Assembly: GCA_052115395.1 (NCBI GenBank)
Contig: JBFRGO010000002.1
Strand: one strand, 5' to 3'
Source of the DNA: Noviluteimonas sp052115395
GTDB taxonomy: Bacteria; Pseudomonadota; Gammaproteobacteria; Xanthomonadales; Xanthomonadaceae
Length of the DNA: 64,000 nt
In this document: positions 33,401-41,800 of the stretch, in pieces
Numbering within the stretch: the stretch's first letter is position 1
Layout of the letters: every line of letters starts with the position of its first letter
Program-made: the position numbers and the translations under genes
The notes under the pieces: model-generated
What the model was told of the DNA's origin: nothing
Seen by the model: only the letters and a program-made list of their open reading frames with translations
Database searches by the model: none

Positions 33401-34738
33401 ATGTCGATCGACGAACGCCATTCGGTCCTGCATAGCTGGTCGGTCCAGGCCGACTGGCGTGCGCCGACGGTCGTCGGTGGCGCGGGCGCGCGCCTGCACC
33501 TGGCCGATGGCCGCACGATCCTCGACATGAGCAGCCTGGCCGAGTGCAGCAACCTCGGGCACCAGCATCCGAAGTTGGTCGCCGCCATCCGTGAACAAGC
33601 CGACCGCCTGTGTTTCGTCAGCAATGCGTGGGGCGCGCAGCCGCGCGCGCGACTGGCGGAGATGTTGCTCGAACGTTCCGGCTTCGAAGGCGGGCGCGTG
33701 TTCTTCACCCTCGGTGGCGCCGACGCCAACGAAAACGCGGTGAAGATCGCGCGGCAGGCCGCGCGCAAGCCCCACGGCGCGGTGATCGCGCGCGATCGCT
33801 CGTATCACGGGGCAACGCATCTGGCGATGGCGCTGTCGGGCGACACGCGTACGCAGCAACAGGTCGATGCCGCGGCGCTGGGCGTCCAGCACGTGCCGCC
33901 GCCGTACGCGTATCGCTGTCCGTTCGGCAGCCGCGATCCGGATGAATGCGGGTTGCGCGCCGCCGATGCGGTTGCGCAGCGGATCGATGCAATGGGCGCC
34001 GACGCGGTCGCGGCCGTGCTCATGGAACCCAACGCCGGCACCAACGGCATCGTCGCGCCCGACACGTATTGGCCGGCATTGCGCCGCGCGACCGCGCAAC
34101 GGGATGTGCTGTTGATCGCCGACGAAGTGATGAGCGCCTTCGGCCGCTGCGGCGAATGGTTCGCCTGGCAGCGCCACGGCGAAGCGGGACGCCCGGACCT
34201 GATGACGCTGGCCAAGGGGCTCACGGGCGCGGCCGTGCCACTGGGTGCGGTCGTCCTGTCGCGCGAGGTCGCCGCCCGCATCGAACACGAAATGCTCTAC
34301 ACGGGCCTGACGTATTGCGGGCACCCGCTTGCGTGCGCCACGGGCGTCGCCGCGCTCGAGGCCTACGCCGAAGAAGATCTGATCGAACGCTCGCGCACGC
34401 TCGGAGCCCGTCTCTTCGCGCAAGCCAAACGCCTGCAGCAACGCCATGACGTCATCGGCGACGTGCGCGGCGGGCATGGATTGTTCGTCGTGATCGAGCT
34501 CGTCGCCGACCGCCACACGCGCGAGCCGCTCGCGCCGTGGCCGCAAACCCCGCCCGCGCTGAAGGCGCTGGTCGATGCCGCGATGGCCGAAGGCGTGTCC
34601 TTCGCCACGCGCGGGAACCTGCTCCTGCTTGCGCCACCGCTGGTCATCGACGAAGAAGAACTCGCCGACGCCCTCGCGCTGCTGGAACGCCTGCTCGCCC
34701 ACCATTTCGCATCGACCCCCGTCGAGGTATCCCGATGA
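33401..34738 (+). CDS. Class III (omega-amino acid) aminotransferase, first gene of the plus-strand arm
   Basis: 445 residues. PLP motif region LLIADEVMSAFGRCGEWFA then the Schiff-base Lys in LMTLAKGLTGAAVPLGAVV (about residue 272), and TYCGHPLACATGVAALEAY. Class III transaminases move an amino group from an omega-carbon (taurine, beta-alanine, GABA, 6-aminohexanoate) to pyruvate or 2-oxoglutarate; the specific substrate is not evident. The next gene, an aldehyde dehydrogenase, would oxidise the semialdehyde product. Its stop overlaps the dehydrogenase start (34735-34738). Confidence 0.82.
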   Translation: MSIDERHSVLHSWSVQADWRAPTVVGGAGARLHLADGRTILDMSSLAECSNLGHQHPKLVAAIREQADRLCFVSNAWGAQPRARLAEMLLERSGFEGGRVFFTLGGADANENAVKIARQAARKPHGAVIARDRSYHGATHLAMALSGDTRTQQQVDAAALGVQHVPPPYAYRCPFGSRDPDECGLRAADAVAQRIDAMGADAVAAVLMEPNAGTNGIVAPDTYWPALRRATAQRDVLLIADEVMSAFGRCGEWFAWQRHGEAGRPDLMTLAKGLTGAAVPLGAVVLSREVAARIEHEMLYTGLTYCGHPLACATGVAALEAYAEEDLIERSRTLGARLFAQAKRLQQRHDVIGDVRGGHGLFVVIELVADRHTREPLAPWPQTPPALKALVDAAMAEGVSFATRGNLLLLAPPLVIDEEELADALALLERLLAHHFASTPVEVSR

Positions 34739-36303
34739 GTTTTCGCCTGACCTACGCGACGATGTTCAACCCGCCGCCGGAAATGCACGTGCAGTTCGAG
34801 GCCGCGCTCGCGCGCCTGGAAGCGCGGTTCGGCGAGCGGCATCCGCTGTTCGTCGATGGCGCGGACCGGCAACCGGCGAAGTGGGCGGCGAAACACACGC
34901 CGATCGACACCAGCCTGGTCATCGGGGAATTCCCGCTCGCCGACGCAGGCGACGTCGATGCCGCGATGCGCGCCGCGCACGCCGCCTATCCCGCTTGGCG
35001 CGCCTTGCCCGTCGCCGCGCGCGCCGCGCTGCTGCGCAAGGCCGGCGACCTGATGCAGCAACGCGTGTACGACATCGCCGCGGCGTTGACGCTCGAAGTC
35101 GGCAAGAACCGCATGGAGGCGCTGGGCGAAGCGCAGGAGACTGTCGATTTCTTCCACCACTACGCGGACGACTTCGAGAAACACGCCGGCTTCGACAACC
35201 CGCTGCCCGACGACCCGATCGAAGGCATGGCCTCGCACAATCGCAGCGTGATGCGGCCTTATGGCCCGTGGGTGGTCATCGCACCGTTCAATTTTCCCTT
35301 CGCGCTCGCCGGCGGGCCGGTGGCCGCCGCGTTGGTGACGGGCAACACCGTCGTGTTCAAGTCGGCCACCGATACCCCGTGGTCGGGGCGCCTGCTCGCC
35401 GAAGTGCTGCGCGACGCCGGATTCCCCGCAGGCACGTTCAACTATCTGTCGGGCAGCGGTCGCGAAGCGGGCGAGGCACTCGCCAAGCATCCGCTGACCG
35501 CGGGCATCACCTTCACCGGTTCGGTGCCGGTCGGGCGCAATCTCATGCAACAGATGGCGGGCGGTGCCTATCCGCGGCCGTGCATCGCCGAGATGGGCGG
35601 CAAGAACCCGTGCATCGTGACCGCGAAGGCGGACCTGGATCGCGCCGCGGCGGGCATCGCACGCTCGGCGTTCGGCATGGGCGGGCAGAAGTGTTCCGCG
35701 CTGTCGCGCCTGTACGTGCACGAATCCGTCGCCGATGCGTTGATCGAAAAGCTCGTCGCGCAAATCGACGCCATCCGTATCGGTGATGCGCGCCAACGCG
35801 AACACTGGCTCGGCCCCGTCGTCAATGCGAGCGCCTACGCCAATTACGCGCGCTACGTGCTCGACCTCGAAGCCGGCGGCGCACGCCTGATTCGTGGCGG
35901 CAAGCAGATTCGCGAAAATGGTGGGTCGCGCGGCTATTACGTCGAACCGGTGCTCGCCGAAGCCGATCTCTCGCACCCGCTGTGGAAGCAGGAGATGTTC
36001 CTGCCCATCGTGATGCTGCATCGCTACACCGATCGCGAGGCCGCGATGCGTCTGGCCAACGACACCGACATGGGCCTCACCGCCGGCTTCTACGGCGGCC
36101 CCGATGAAGTGCCGTGGTTCCAGGACCACATCGAAGCGGGCGTCACCTACGCCAATCGACCGCAGGGGGCGACGACCGGCGCGTGGCCGGGCTACCAGCC
36201 TTTCGGCGGTTGGAAGGGATCGGGATCGACCGGCAAGGCGATCGCGTCCTTCTACTACCTGCAGCAATACCTGCGCGAGCAATCGCGCACGGTGGTGGAG
36301 TAA
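34735..36303 (+). CDS. Aldehyde dehydrogenase (glutamate-semialdehyde-dehydrogenase-like)
   Basis: 522 residues. NAD-site segment WVVIAPFNFPFALAGGPV and TPWSGRLLAEV, the general base Glu in IAEMGGKNPCIV, the nucleophile Cys in FGMGGQKCSALSRLYV and a C-terminal GYQPFGGWKGSGSTGKA. The C-terminal motifs resemble L-glutamate gamma-semialdehyde (P5C) dehydrogenases. With the preceding aminotransferase it fits oxidation of a C4-C6 amino- or oxo-acid semialdehyde. It overlaps its upstream neighbour and is 7 bp from catI. Confidence 0.85.
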   Translation: MSFRLTYATMFNPPPEMHVQFEAALARLEARFGERHPLFVDGADRQPAKWAAKHTPIDTSLVIGEFPLADAGDVDAAMRAAHAAYPAWRALPVAARAALLRKAGDLMQQRVYDIAAALTLEVGKNRMEALGEAQETVDFFHHYADDFEKHAGFDNPLPDDPIEGMASHNRSVMRPYGPWVVIAPFNFPFALAGGPVAAALVTGNTVVFKSATDTPWSGRLLAEVLRDAGFPAGTFNYLSGSGREAGEALAKHPLTAGITFTGSVPVGRNLMQQMAGGAYPRPCIAEMGGKNPCIVTAKADLDRAAAGIARSAFGMGGQKCSALSRLYVHESVADALIEKLVAQIDAIRIGDARQREHWLGPVVNASAYANYARYVLDLEAGGARLIRGGKQIRENGGSRGYYVEPVLAEADLSHPLWKQEMFLPIVMLHRYTDREAAMRLANDTDMGLTAGFYGGPDEVPWFQDHIEAGVTYANRPQGATTGAWPGYQPFGGWKGSGSTGKAIASFYYLQQYLREQSRTVVE

Positions 36304-36310
36304 GCCACGC

Positions 36311-37159
36311 GTGCAGGCGTCCTCGCTCCACGATGCGATCGCCGCGCACGTCGCCGACGGCGCGAGCGTCGCGCTGGAAGGCTTCACGCACCTGATCCCG
36401 TTCGCCGCGGGCCACGAGTTGATTCGCCAGGGCAAGCGCGACCTGCACCTGATCCGCATGACGCCCGACCTGATCTACGACCAGCTGATCGGGATGGGCT
36501 GCGCGCGCAAGCTCACGTTTTCCTGGGGCGGCAATCCGGGCGTGGGTTCGCTGCATCGACTGCGCGATGCGGCCGAACACCAATGGCCGCGGCGGTTGGA
36601 ACTCGACGAACACAGCCACGCCGGCATGGTCGCGGCGTTCTGCGCCGGCGCGGCGCGCCTGCCGTTCGGCGTGTTGCGCGGTTACCTCGACAACGACCTG
36701 GACAAGGTCAACCCGCGCGTGAAGCGCGTGGAATGCCCCTTCACCGGCGAACGCCTGGCCGCGGTGCCCGCGCTCAATCCCGACGTCACGATCCTGCACG
36801 CGCAACGCGCCGATCGCGCGGGGAATGTCGCGCTGCACGGCATCGTCGGCGCGGCGCGCGAAGCGGCGATGGCGGCGACGAAGCTGATCGTCACCGTGGA
36901 AGACATCGTCGACGCCTTGCCGCCTGCGATGAACGGCATCGTGCTGCCGCATTGGATCGTCACCGCCGTCGTGCATTGTCCCGGCGGCGCCTATCCGTCC
37001 TACGCGCAGGGCCACTATGCGCGCGACAACGCGTTCTACCAGCGCTGGGATGCGATCGCGCGCGAGCGCGAGGCGTTCGTGGCGTGGATGCAGTCGCACG
37101 TACTCGAATCCGCCGACCACGCGGCGTTCCTCGCGATGCTCGGCAGGCACGCCGCATGA
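36311..37159 (+). CDS. catI: 3-oxoadipate CoA-transferase alpha subunit (CatI type)
   Basis: 282 residues from GTG 36311, 7 bp after the dehydrogenase. CoA-transferase family I alpha fold: VALEGFTHLIPFAAGHELIRQGKRDLHLIRMTPD in pieces near the N-terminus and LTFSWGGNPGVGSLHRLRDA. The long form with a C-terminal extension matches CatI rather than the 230-residue PcaI. With CatJ it transfers CoA from succinyl-CoA to 3-oxoadipate. Its stop overlaps catJ by 4 nt. Confidence 0.85.
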   Translation: MQASSLHDAIAAHVADGASVALEGFTHLIPFAAGHELIRQGKRDLHLIRMTPDLIYDQLIGMGCARKLTFSWGGNPGVGSLHRLRDAAEHQWPRRLELDEHSHAGMVAAFCAGAARLPFGVLRGYLDNDLDKVNPRVKRVECPFTGERLAAVPALNPDVTILHAQRADRAGNVALHGIVGAAREAAMAATKLIVTVEDIVDALPPAMNGIVLPHWIVTAVVHCPGGAYPSYAQGHYARDNAFYQRWDAIAREREAFVAWMQSHVLESADHAAFLAMLGRHAA

Positions 37160-37944
37160 GCGCGGCCACGCGCGATGAATGGATGACCGTCGCCGCCGCG
37201 CGCATGTTGCGCGATCGCTGCGTCTGCTTCGTCGGCATCGGCTTGCCCAGCGCGGCGTGCAACCTGGCGCGCCTCACGCACGCGCCCGACATCGTGTTGA
37301 TCTACGAGTCCGGCACCATCGGCACCAAGCCCGACGTGCTTCCGCTGTCGATCGGCGATGGCGAACTGGCGGAAACCGCGGCCTTCGTCGTGCCGATGCC
37401 GGAGGTGTTCGCGTATTACCTGCAGGCCGGTCGCGTGGACGTCGGCTTCCTCGGCGCGGCGCAGATCGATCGCTTCGGCAACTTGAACAGCACGGTCATC
37501 GGCGATTACGAGGCGCCGTCCACGCGCCTGCCCGGCGCGGGCGGCGCGCCGGAGATCGCGGCGCACGTGCGCGAAACCTTCGTGATGTTGAAGGCGACGC
37601 CCCGCAGCTTCGTCGGGCAACTGGATTTCCGCACGACGGCCGGCTTCGGCAGGGGCCACGGCGAGCGCGCGCGCGGCACCGCGCAGGGGGGCGGAACCCG
37701 CGCGGTGATCACCGATTTCGGCATCCTCATGCCGCACCCGACCACCGACGAATTGCAATTGAGCGCGTTGTTCGAAGACGCAACCATCGAGGAAGCGCGC
37801 AAGGCGGTCGGCTGGCCGCTCAACGTGGCCGACAACATCGCGCAGGTGCCGCCGCCCACGCCGCTCGAACTCGACACCCTGCGCGCCTTGCATGCGCGCA
37901 CCCGCGCAGCCCACGCGCGCCCCGTCGTGCTGCCTACCCCCTGA
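37156..37944 (+). CDS. catJ: 3-oxoadipate CoA-transferase beta subunit (CatJ type)
   Basis: 262 residues. The beta-subunit active-site region VCFVGIGLPSAACNLA (about 24-39) and the catalytic Glu in IYESGTIG (about 52) are intact, followed by FLGAAQIDRFGNLNSTVIGDY. It pairs with CatI. The downstream thiolase that would use its product, 3-oxoadipyl-CoA, is in the divergent arm. No ring-cleavage or lactonase genes (catA, catB, pcaD, pcaHG) occur in the window. Confidence 0.87.
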   Translation: MSAATRDEWMTVAAARMLRDRCVCFVGIGLPSAACNLARLTHAPDIVLIYESGTIGTKPDVLPLSIGDGELAETAAFVVPMPEVFAYYLQAGRVDVGFLGAAQIDRFGNLNSTVIGDYEAPSTRLPGAGGAPEIAAHVRETFVMLKATPRSFVGQLDFRTTAGFGRGHGERARGTAQGGGTRAVITDFGILMPHPTTDELQLSALFEDATIEEARKAVGWPLNVADNIAQVPPPTPLELDTLRALHARTRAAHARPVVLPTP

Positions 37945-37955
37945 CCGGATCGCCC

Positions 37956-39278
37956 ATGTCCTCCGAACACATCCGCACCCCGCTTCCCGGCCCCAACGCG
38001 CAGGCGATGCTCGCGCGCGATGCCGAAGTCATTTCGCCTTCGTATCCGCGCGACTATCCCTTCGTGATGTCGCACGGCCGCGGCACGGAAGTGTGGGACG
38101 TCGACGACAACCGCTTCCTGGATTTCGCCGCCGGCATCGCGGTGTGCAGCACGGGCCATGCGCATCCGCAGGTCGTCGCGGCGGTGCAGGGCGCTGCCAG
38201 CAAGTTCCTGCATATCTCCAGCGACTACTGGCACGAGCAGATGACCGGACTCGGCGAACGCCTGGCGCGCATCGCGCCGATGGGCGAACCGGCGATGAGT
38301 TTCCTGTGCCAGTCCGGCACCGAAGCGGTGGAGGCGGCGATCAAGCTCGCGCGTTACGTGACGGGGCGCTCGCGCTTCATCGGTTTCCTCGGCGGTTTCC
38401 ACGGGCGCACGATGGGCTCGCTGGCGTTCACCTCCAGCAAGTACACGCAGCAGAAGGGCTTCTTCGCCACGATGCCGGGCGTGGTGCACGTGCCGTATCC
38501 GAATGCGTATCGGCCGCTGTTCGCCGGCGACGACCAGGGTGTCGCGGCGCTCGATTACATCCGCATGTTGTTCGAACGCAGCGTGCCGCCGTCTGAAGTC
38601 GCGGCCATCCTCGTCGAACCGATCCAGGGCGAAGGCGGTTACATCGTCCCGCCCGACAGCTTCCTTGCAGGCCTGCGCGCGTTGTGCGACGAGCACGGCA
38701 TCCTGTTGATCTTCGACGAAGTGCAGTCGGGCACCGGCCGCACGGGGCGCATGTTCGCGAGCCAGCATTGGGGCGTGGCGCCGGACATCATGACGCTCGC
38801 CAAAGGCCTCGGCTCGGGACTGCCGATCGGCGCGATGGTCGCGAAGAAACGCCTGATGTCGCAGTGGAAGCGCGGCGCGCACGGCAACACCTACGGCGGC
38901 AATCCGATCGCGTGCGCGGCGGCGAACGCCACCATCGACCTGGTCGAAGGCGGCATGGTCGGCAACGCGGCCACGGTGGGCGCGCACTTCATGGGCGCCT
39001 TGAACGAGCTGGCGCGCGACTATCCCTGCATCGGCCAGATCCGCGGCAAGGGCCTGATGATCGGCATGGAACTGATCGAGAACGATGCGGCACGCACGCC
39101 CGCACGCGCGCTGTGCGACGCGGTGGTGACGCGCGCCTTCCACAACGGATTGCTGCTGCTTTCGTGTGGCGCGAGTACGGTGCGCTTCATGCCGCCGCTC
39201 AACGTGACACGCGATGAAGTCGACGAGGCGATGGCGCTGCTGCGCACGAGCCTCGATCAAGCCCTGGCCGGGGCCTGA
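37956..39278 (+). CDS. Class III aminotransferase (GABA/lysine aminotransferase-like)
   Basis: 440 residues. PLP pocket: SGTEAVEAAIKLARYVTGRS, HGRTMGSLAFT, the Asp in ILLIFDEVQSGTGRTG, and Schiff-base Lys in IMTLAKGLGSGLPIGAMV. A GABA- or acetylornithine-aminotransferase-like enzyme. It is a second transaminase in the same operon, 11 bp after catJ, so the pathway either has two amino groups or two transamination steps. Alternative annotations (diaminobutyrate, putrescine) are possible. Confidence 0.82.
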   Translation: MSSEHIRTPLPGPNAQAMLARDAEVISPSYPRDYPFVMSHGRGTEVWDVDDNRFLDFAAGIAVCSTGHAHPQVVAAVQGAASKFLHISSDYWHEQMTGLGERLARIAPMGEPAMSFLCQSGTEAVEAAIKLARYVTGRSRFIGFLGGFHGRTMGSLAFTSSKYTQQKGFFATMPGVVHVPYPNAYRPLFAGDDQGVAALDYIRMLFERSVPPSEVAAILVEPIQGEGGYIVPPDSFLAGLRALCDEHGILLIFDEVQSGTGRTGRMFASQHWGVAPDIMTLAKGLGSGLPIGAMVAKKRLMSQWKRGAHGNTYGGNPIACAAANATIDLVEGGMVGNAATVGAHFMGALNELARDYPCIGQIRGKGLMIGMELIENDAARTPARALCDAVVTRAFHNGLLLLSCGASTVRFMPPLNVTRDEVDEAMALLRTSLDQALAGA

Positions 39279-39283
39279 AGCCG

Positions 39284-41800
39284 ATGCGCACCGGGGGGAT
39301 GCGCAGTGCCGGCCTTGTCATGCTGCTCGCTTCGGCCGTCGCCGCGGCGAGCGGGCGCGAGCCGGTGCTCAGGCAGGTCGACCTGCCGCACAACTATTAC
39401 TGGCGCGAGTTGTACATCCCGCAATTGACGACGGGGCCGTCGTCCGCGAGTTTCCTGCCCGACAGCGAAACGCTCGTGTACAGCATGGGCGGATCCTTGT
39501 GGCGGCAGCGCATCGGCGACGATGAGGCGACCGAACTCACGCATGCCAAGGGCGCCTACGACTACCAACCCGACGTCGCGCGCGATGGCCGCAGCGTGGT
39601 GTTCACGCGTTACGACGGGCGCGGGCTCGAACTGTGGCGACTCGACCTTGCGAGTGGGACGTCGCGGGCGCTGACACAAGGCGGCGCGGTGAATGTCGAA
39701 CCGCGCCTGTCGCCAGACGGGCGCCGCATCGCCTGGGTGTCGACGCAAGGCACCGGCCACTTCAACCTCTTCATCGCCGACATCGACGCCGATGGCCTGC
39801 ACGACGCGCACCCGCTGCTCGGCGAACGCCGCAGCACGCTCGATCGCTATTACTACTCGGCGTTCGACCATGCAATCAATCCGTCATGGTCGCCGGATGG
39901 TAAATCGCTGCTGTACGTGAGCAATCCTGAAATCGCGTGGGGCACGGGCGACCTGTCGATCGTGCCCGTCGATGCACCGGCAAAGCGCCGCAAGCTGTTG
40001 TCCGAGGAAACCAGCTGGAACGCGCGCCCCGAGTTCGCGCCCGACGGCAAGCGCATCCTGTACGCCAGTTACCACGGGCGGCAGACGCACCAGCTCTGGC
40101 TCACGACGTCGCAAGGCGCGGCGCCCTTGCCGCTGACCTTCGGCGACACCGAGCGCCGGAATGCGCGCTGGTCGCCCGACGGCAAGCGCATCGCTTACAT
40201 CGGCAACGCGGGCACGGAGGGCAACACGCAACTGGTCGTGATGGAACCGCTGGGCGGCGCCAGCCGCGTGATCGAAGCAAAACGCTTGCGCACGCTCTCG
40301 CCGACCGCGCGGCTGACGCTCGACATTCGCGACGCCAGTGGCAAGCCTGTCCCCACGCGTGTCTCCGTGCAGGGCAGCGACGATCGCGCGCATGCGCCGC
40401 CCGCGGCCTGGATGCACGCCGACGATGGCTTCGACCGCGCGAAGGCCGGCACCGAAGCGCATTACTTCCATTGCGCCTCGCCGTGTTCGCTCGATGTGCC
40501 TGCAGGCGCGACGCAGGTCACCGTGCAGCATGGATTCGCCAATGCGTTGTGGCGCAAGTGCATCGATGTCGCCGCCGGCCGCGACAAAACCGTCGACGTC
40601 GCGCTGGCCGCCCAGCCGCTGCCGCCGGAATTCGGCGACTGGATCAGCGCGGACCTGCACGTCCACATGAACTACGGCGGCCATTACCGCAACACGCCGG
40701 AACACCTGGCGTGGCAGGCGCAGTCGGAGGACCTCGACCTGGTCGAGAACCTGATCGTCAACAAGGAAGAGCGCATTCCCGACATCGCCTGGTTCGGCAA
40801 GCCGGGGATCGACACGCGGCCGCGCATTTCGCACGCACAGGAATTCCACACCAGCTTCTGGGGTCATCTTGGCCTGCTCAACCTGCGCGACCACTACATC
40901 ACGCCGGACTTCTCCGCCTATCGCCACACCGCGCTCGGCAGCCCGTGGCCGCACAACGGCGTCATCGCCGACCTCGCGCACGCGCAGCAGGGGCTGGTCG
41001 GCTACGTGCATCCTTTCGACACCACGCCCGATCCGGTCAACGACGCATCGCTCACCAACGCGCTTCCCGCCGACGTCGCGCACGGCAAGGTCGACTACAT
41101 GGAAGTCGTCGGCTTCTCCGACCACAAGGCGACGGCCTCGGTCTGGTATCGGCTGTTGAATCTCGGCTACCGCATTCCCACCGGCGCGGGCTCGGACACG
41201 ATGGCCAATTACGCCTCGCTGCGCGGGCCGGTCGGCATGAATCGCGTGTTCCTCGATACGCAGGGCCGCATCGACGACGACGCGGTGTTCGCCGCGCTGA
41301 AGGCGGGGCACGGGTTCGCAACCAACGGCCCACTGCTTGGCTTGCTCGTCGACGGCCACAAGCCCGGTGAAACGATCGCGTCGAAGCATCCGACCTATCG
41401 CGTCGCGTTGCGCTCGTTCGTGCCGGTCGATCACCTGGAGCTGGTCTCCAATGGCGAAGTGGTCAAACGCTTCGACCTCACCGGCGACCGCATGCACTTC
41501 GACGCCGAAGGTGCGCTCGATTTGCCGCACGGCGGCTGGTTGCTCCTGCGCGCCTGGAACGATGGCGCCGATCCGCTGCTGCTCGATCTCTACCCGTACG
41601 CGACCACCAACCCCGTGTGGCTCGAGGGCCTCGTGCCCGATGCGCACGCCGATGCCGCGTATTTCATCGCGTGGATCGATCGCATGCTCCATGCCGTCAC
41701 CGCGCGCGACGACTTCAACGACGCGTCCGAAAAAGACGCGACACTCGTCTACCTGCGCGAAGCACAAGCTCTGATCCGCCAACGCGCGGGAGGCAAGTGA
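39284..41800 (+). CDS. Exported beta-propeller protein fused to a CehA/McbA-type metallohydrolase
   Basis: 838 residues. Signal peptide 1-25. Residues about 40-330 are a TolB/WD40-type propeller with repeated SPDGRRIAW, WSPDGKSLLYV and FAPDGKRILYA blades. A beta-sandwich linker follows (about 345-445), then a PHP-like metal domain with ISADLHVHMNYGG near 455, VGYVHPFDTTPDP, and GAGSDTMANYASLRG, matching the CehA/McbA family (named for carbaryl esterase). It probably hydrolyses an ester, amide or carbamate in the periplasm. 5 bp after the aminotransferase; its stop overlaps the next gene by 1 nt. Confidence 0.8.
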   Translation: MRTGGMRSAGLVMLLASAVAAASGREPVLRQVDLPHNYYWRELYIPQLTTGPSSASFLPDSETLVYSMGGSLWRQRIGDDEATELTHAKGAYDYQPDVARDGRSVVFTRYDGRGLELWRLDLASGTSRALTQGGAVNVEPRLSPDGRRIAWVSTQGTGHFNLFIADIDADGLHDAHPLLGERRSTLDRYYYSAFDHAINPSWSPDGKSLLYVSNPEIAWGTGDLSIVPVDAPAKRRKLLSEETSWNARPEFAPDGKRILYASYHGRQTHQLWLTTSQGAAPLPLTFGDTERRNARWSPDGKRIAYIGNAGTEGNTQLVVMEPLGGASRVIEAKRLRTLSPTARLTLDIRDASGKPVPTRVSVQGSDDRAHAPPAAWMHADDGFDRAKAGTEAHYFHCASPCSLDVPAGATQVTVQHGFANALWRKCIDVAAGRDKTVDVALAAQPLPPEFGDWISADLHVHMNYGGHYRNTPEHLAWQAQSEDLDLVENLIVNKEERIPDIAWFGKPGIDTRPRISHAQEFHTSFWGHLGLLNLRDHYITPDFSAYRHTALGSPWPHNGVIADLAHAQQGLVGYVHPFDTTPDPVNDASLTNALPADVAHGKVDYMEVVGFSDHKATASVWYRLLNLGYRIPTGAGSDTMANYASLRGPVGMNRVFLDTQGRIDDDAVFAALKAGHGFATNGPLLGLLVDGHKPGETIASKHPTYRVALRSFVPVDHLELVSNGEVVKRFDLTGDRMHFDAEGALDLPHGGWLLLRAWNDGADPLLLDLYPYATTNPVWLEGLVPDAHADAAYFIAWIDRMLHAVTARDDFNDASEKDATLVYLREAQALIRQRAGGK

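Noticed and set aside
33401..39278. Taurine or polyamine catabolic operon
   Set aside because: Transaminase type allows it, but no sulfoacetaldehyde, spermidine or putrescine-specific partner gene is present.
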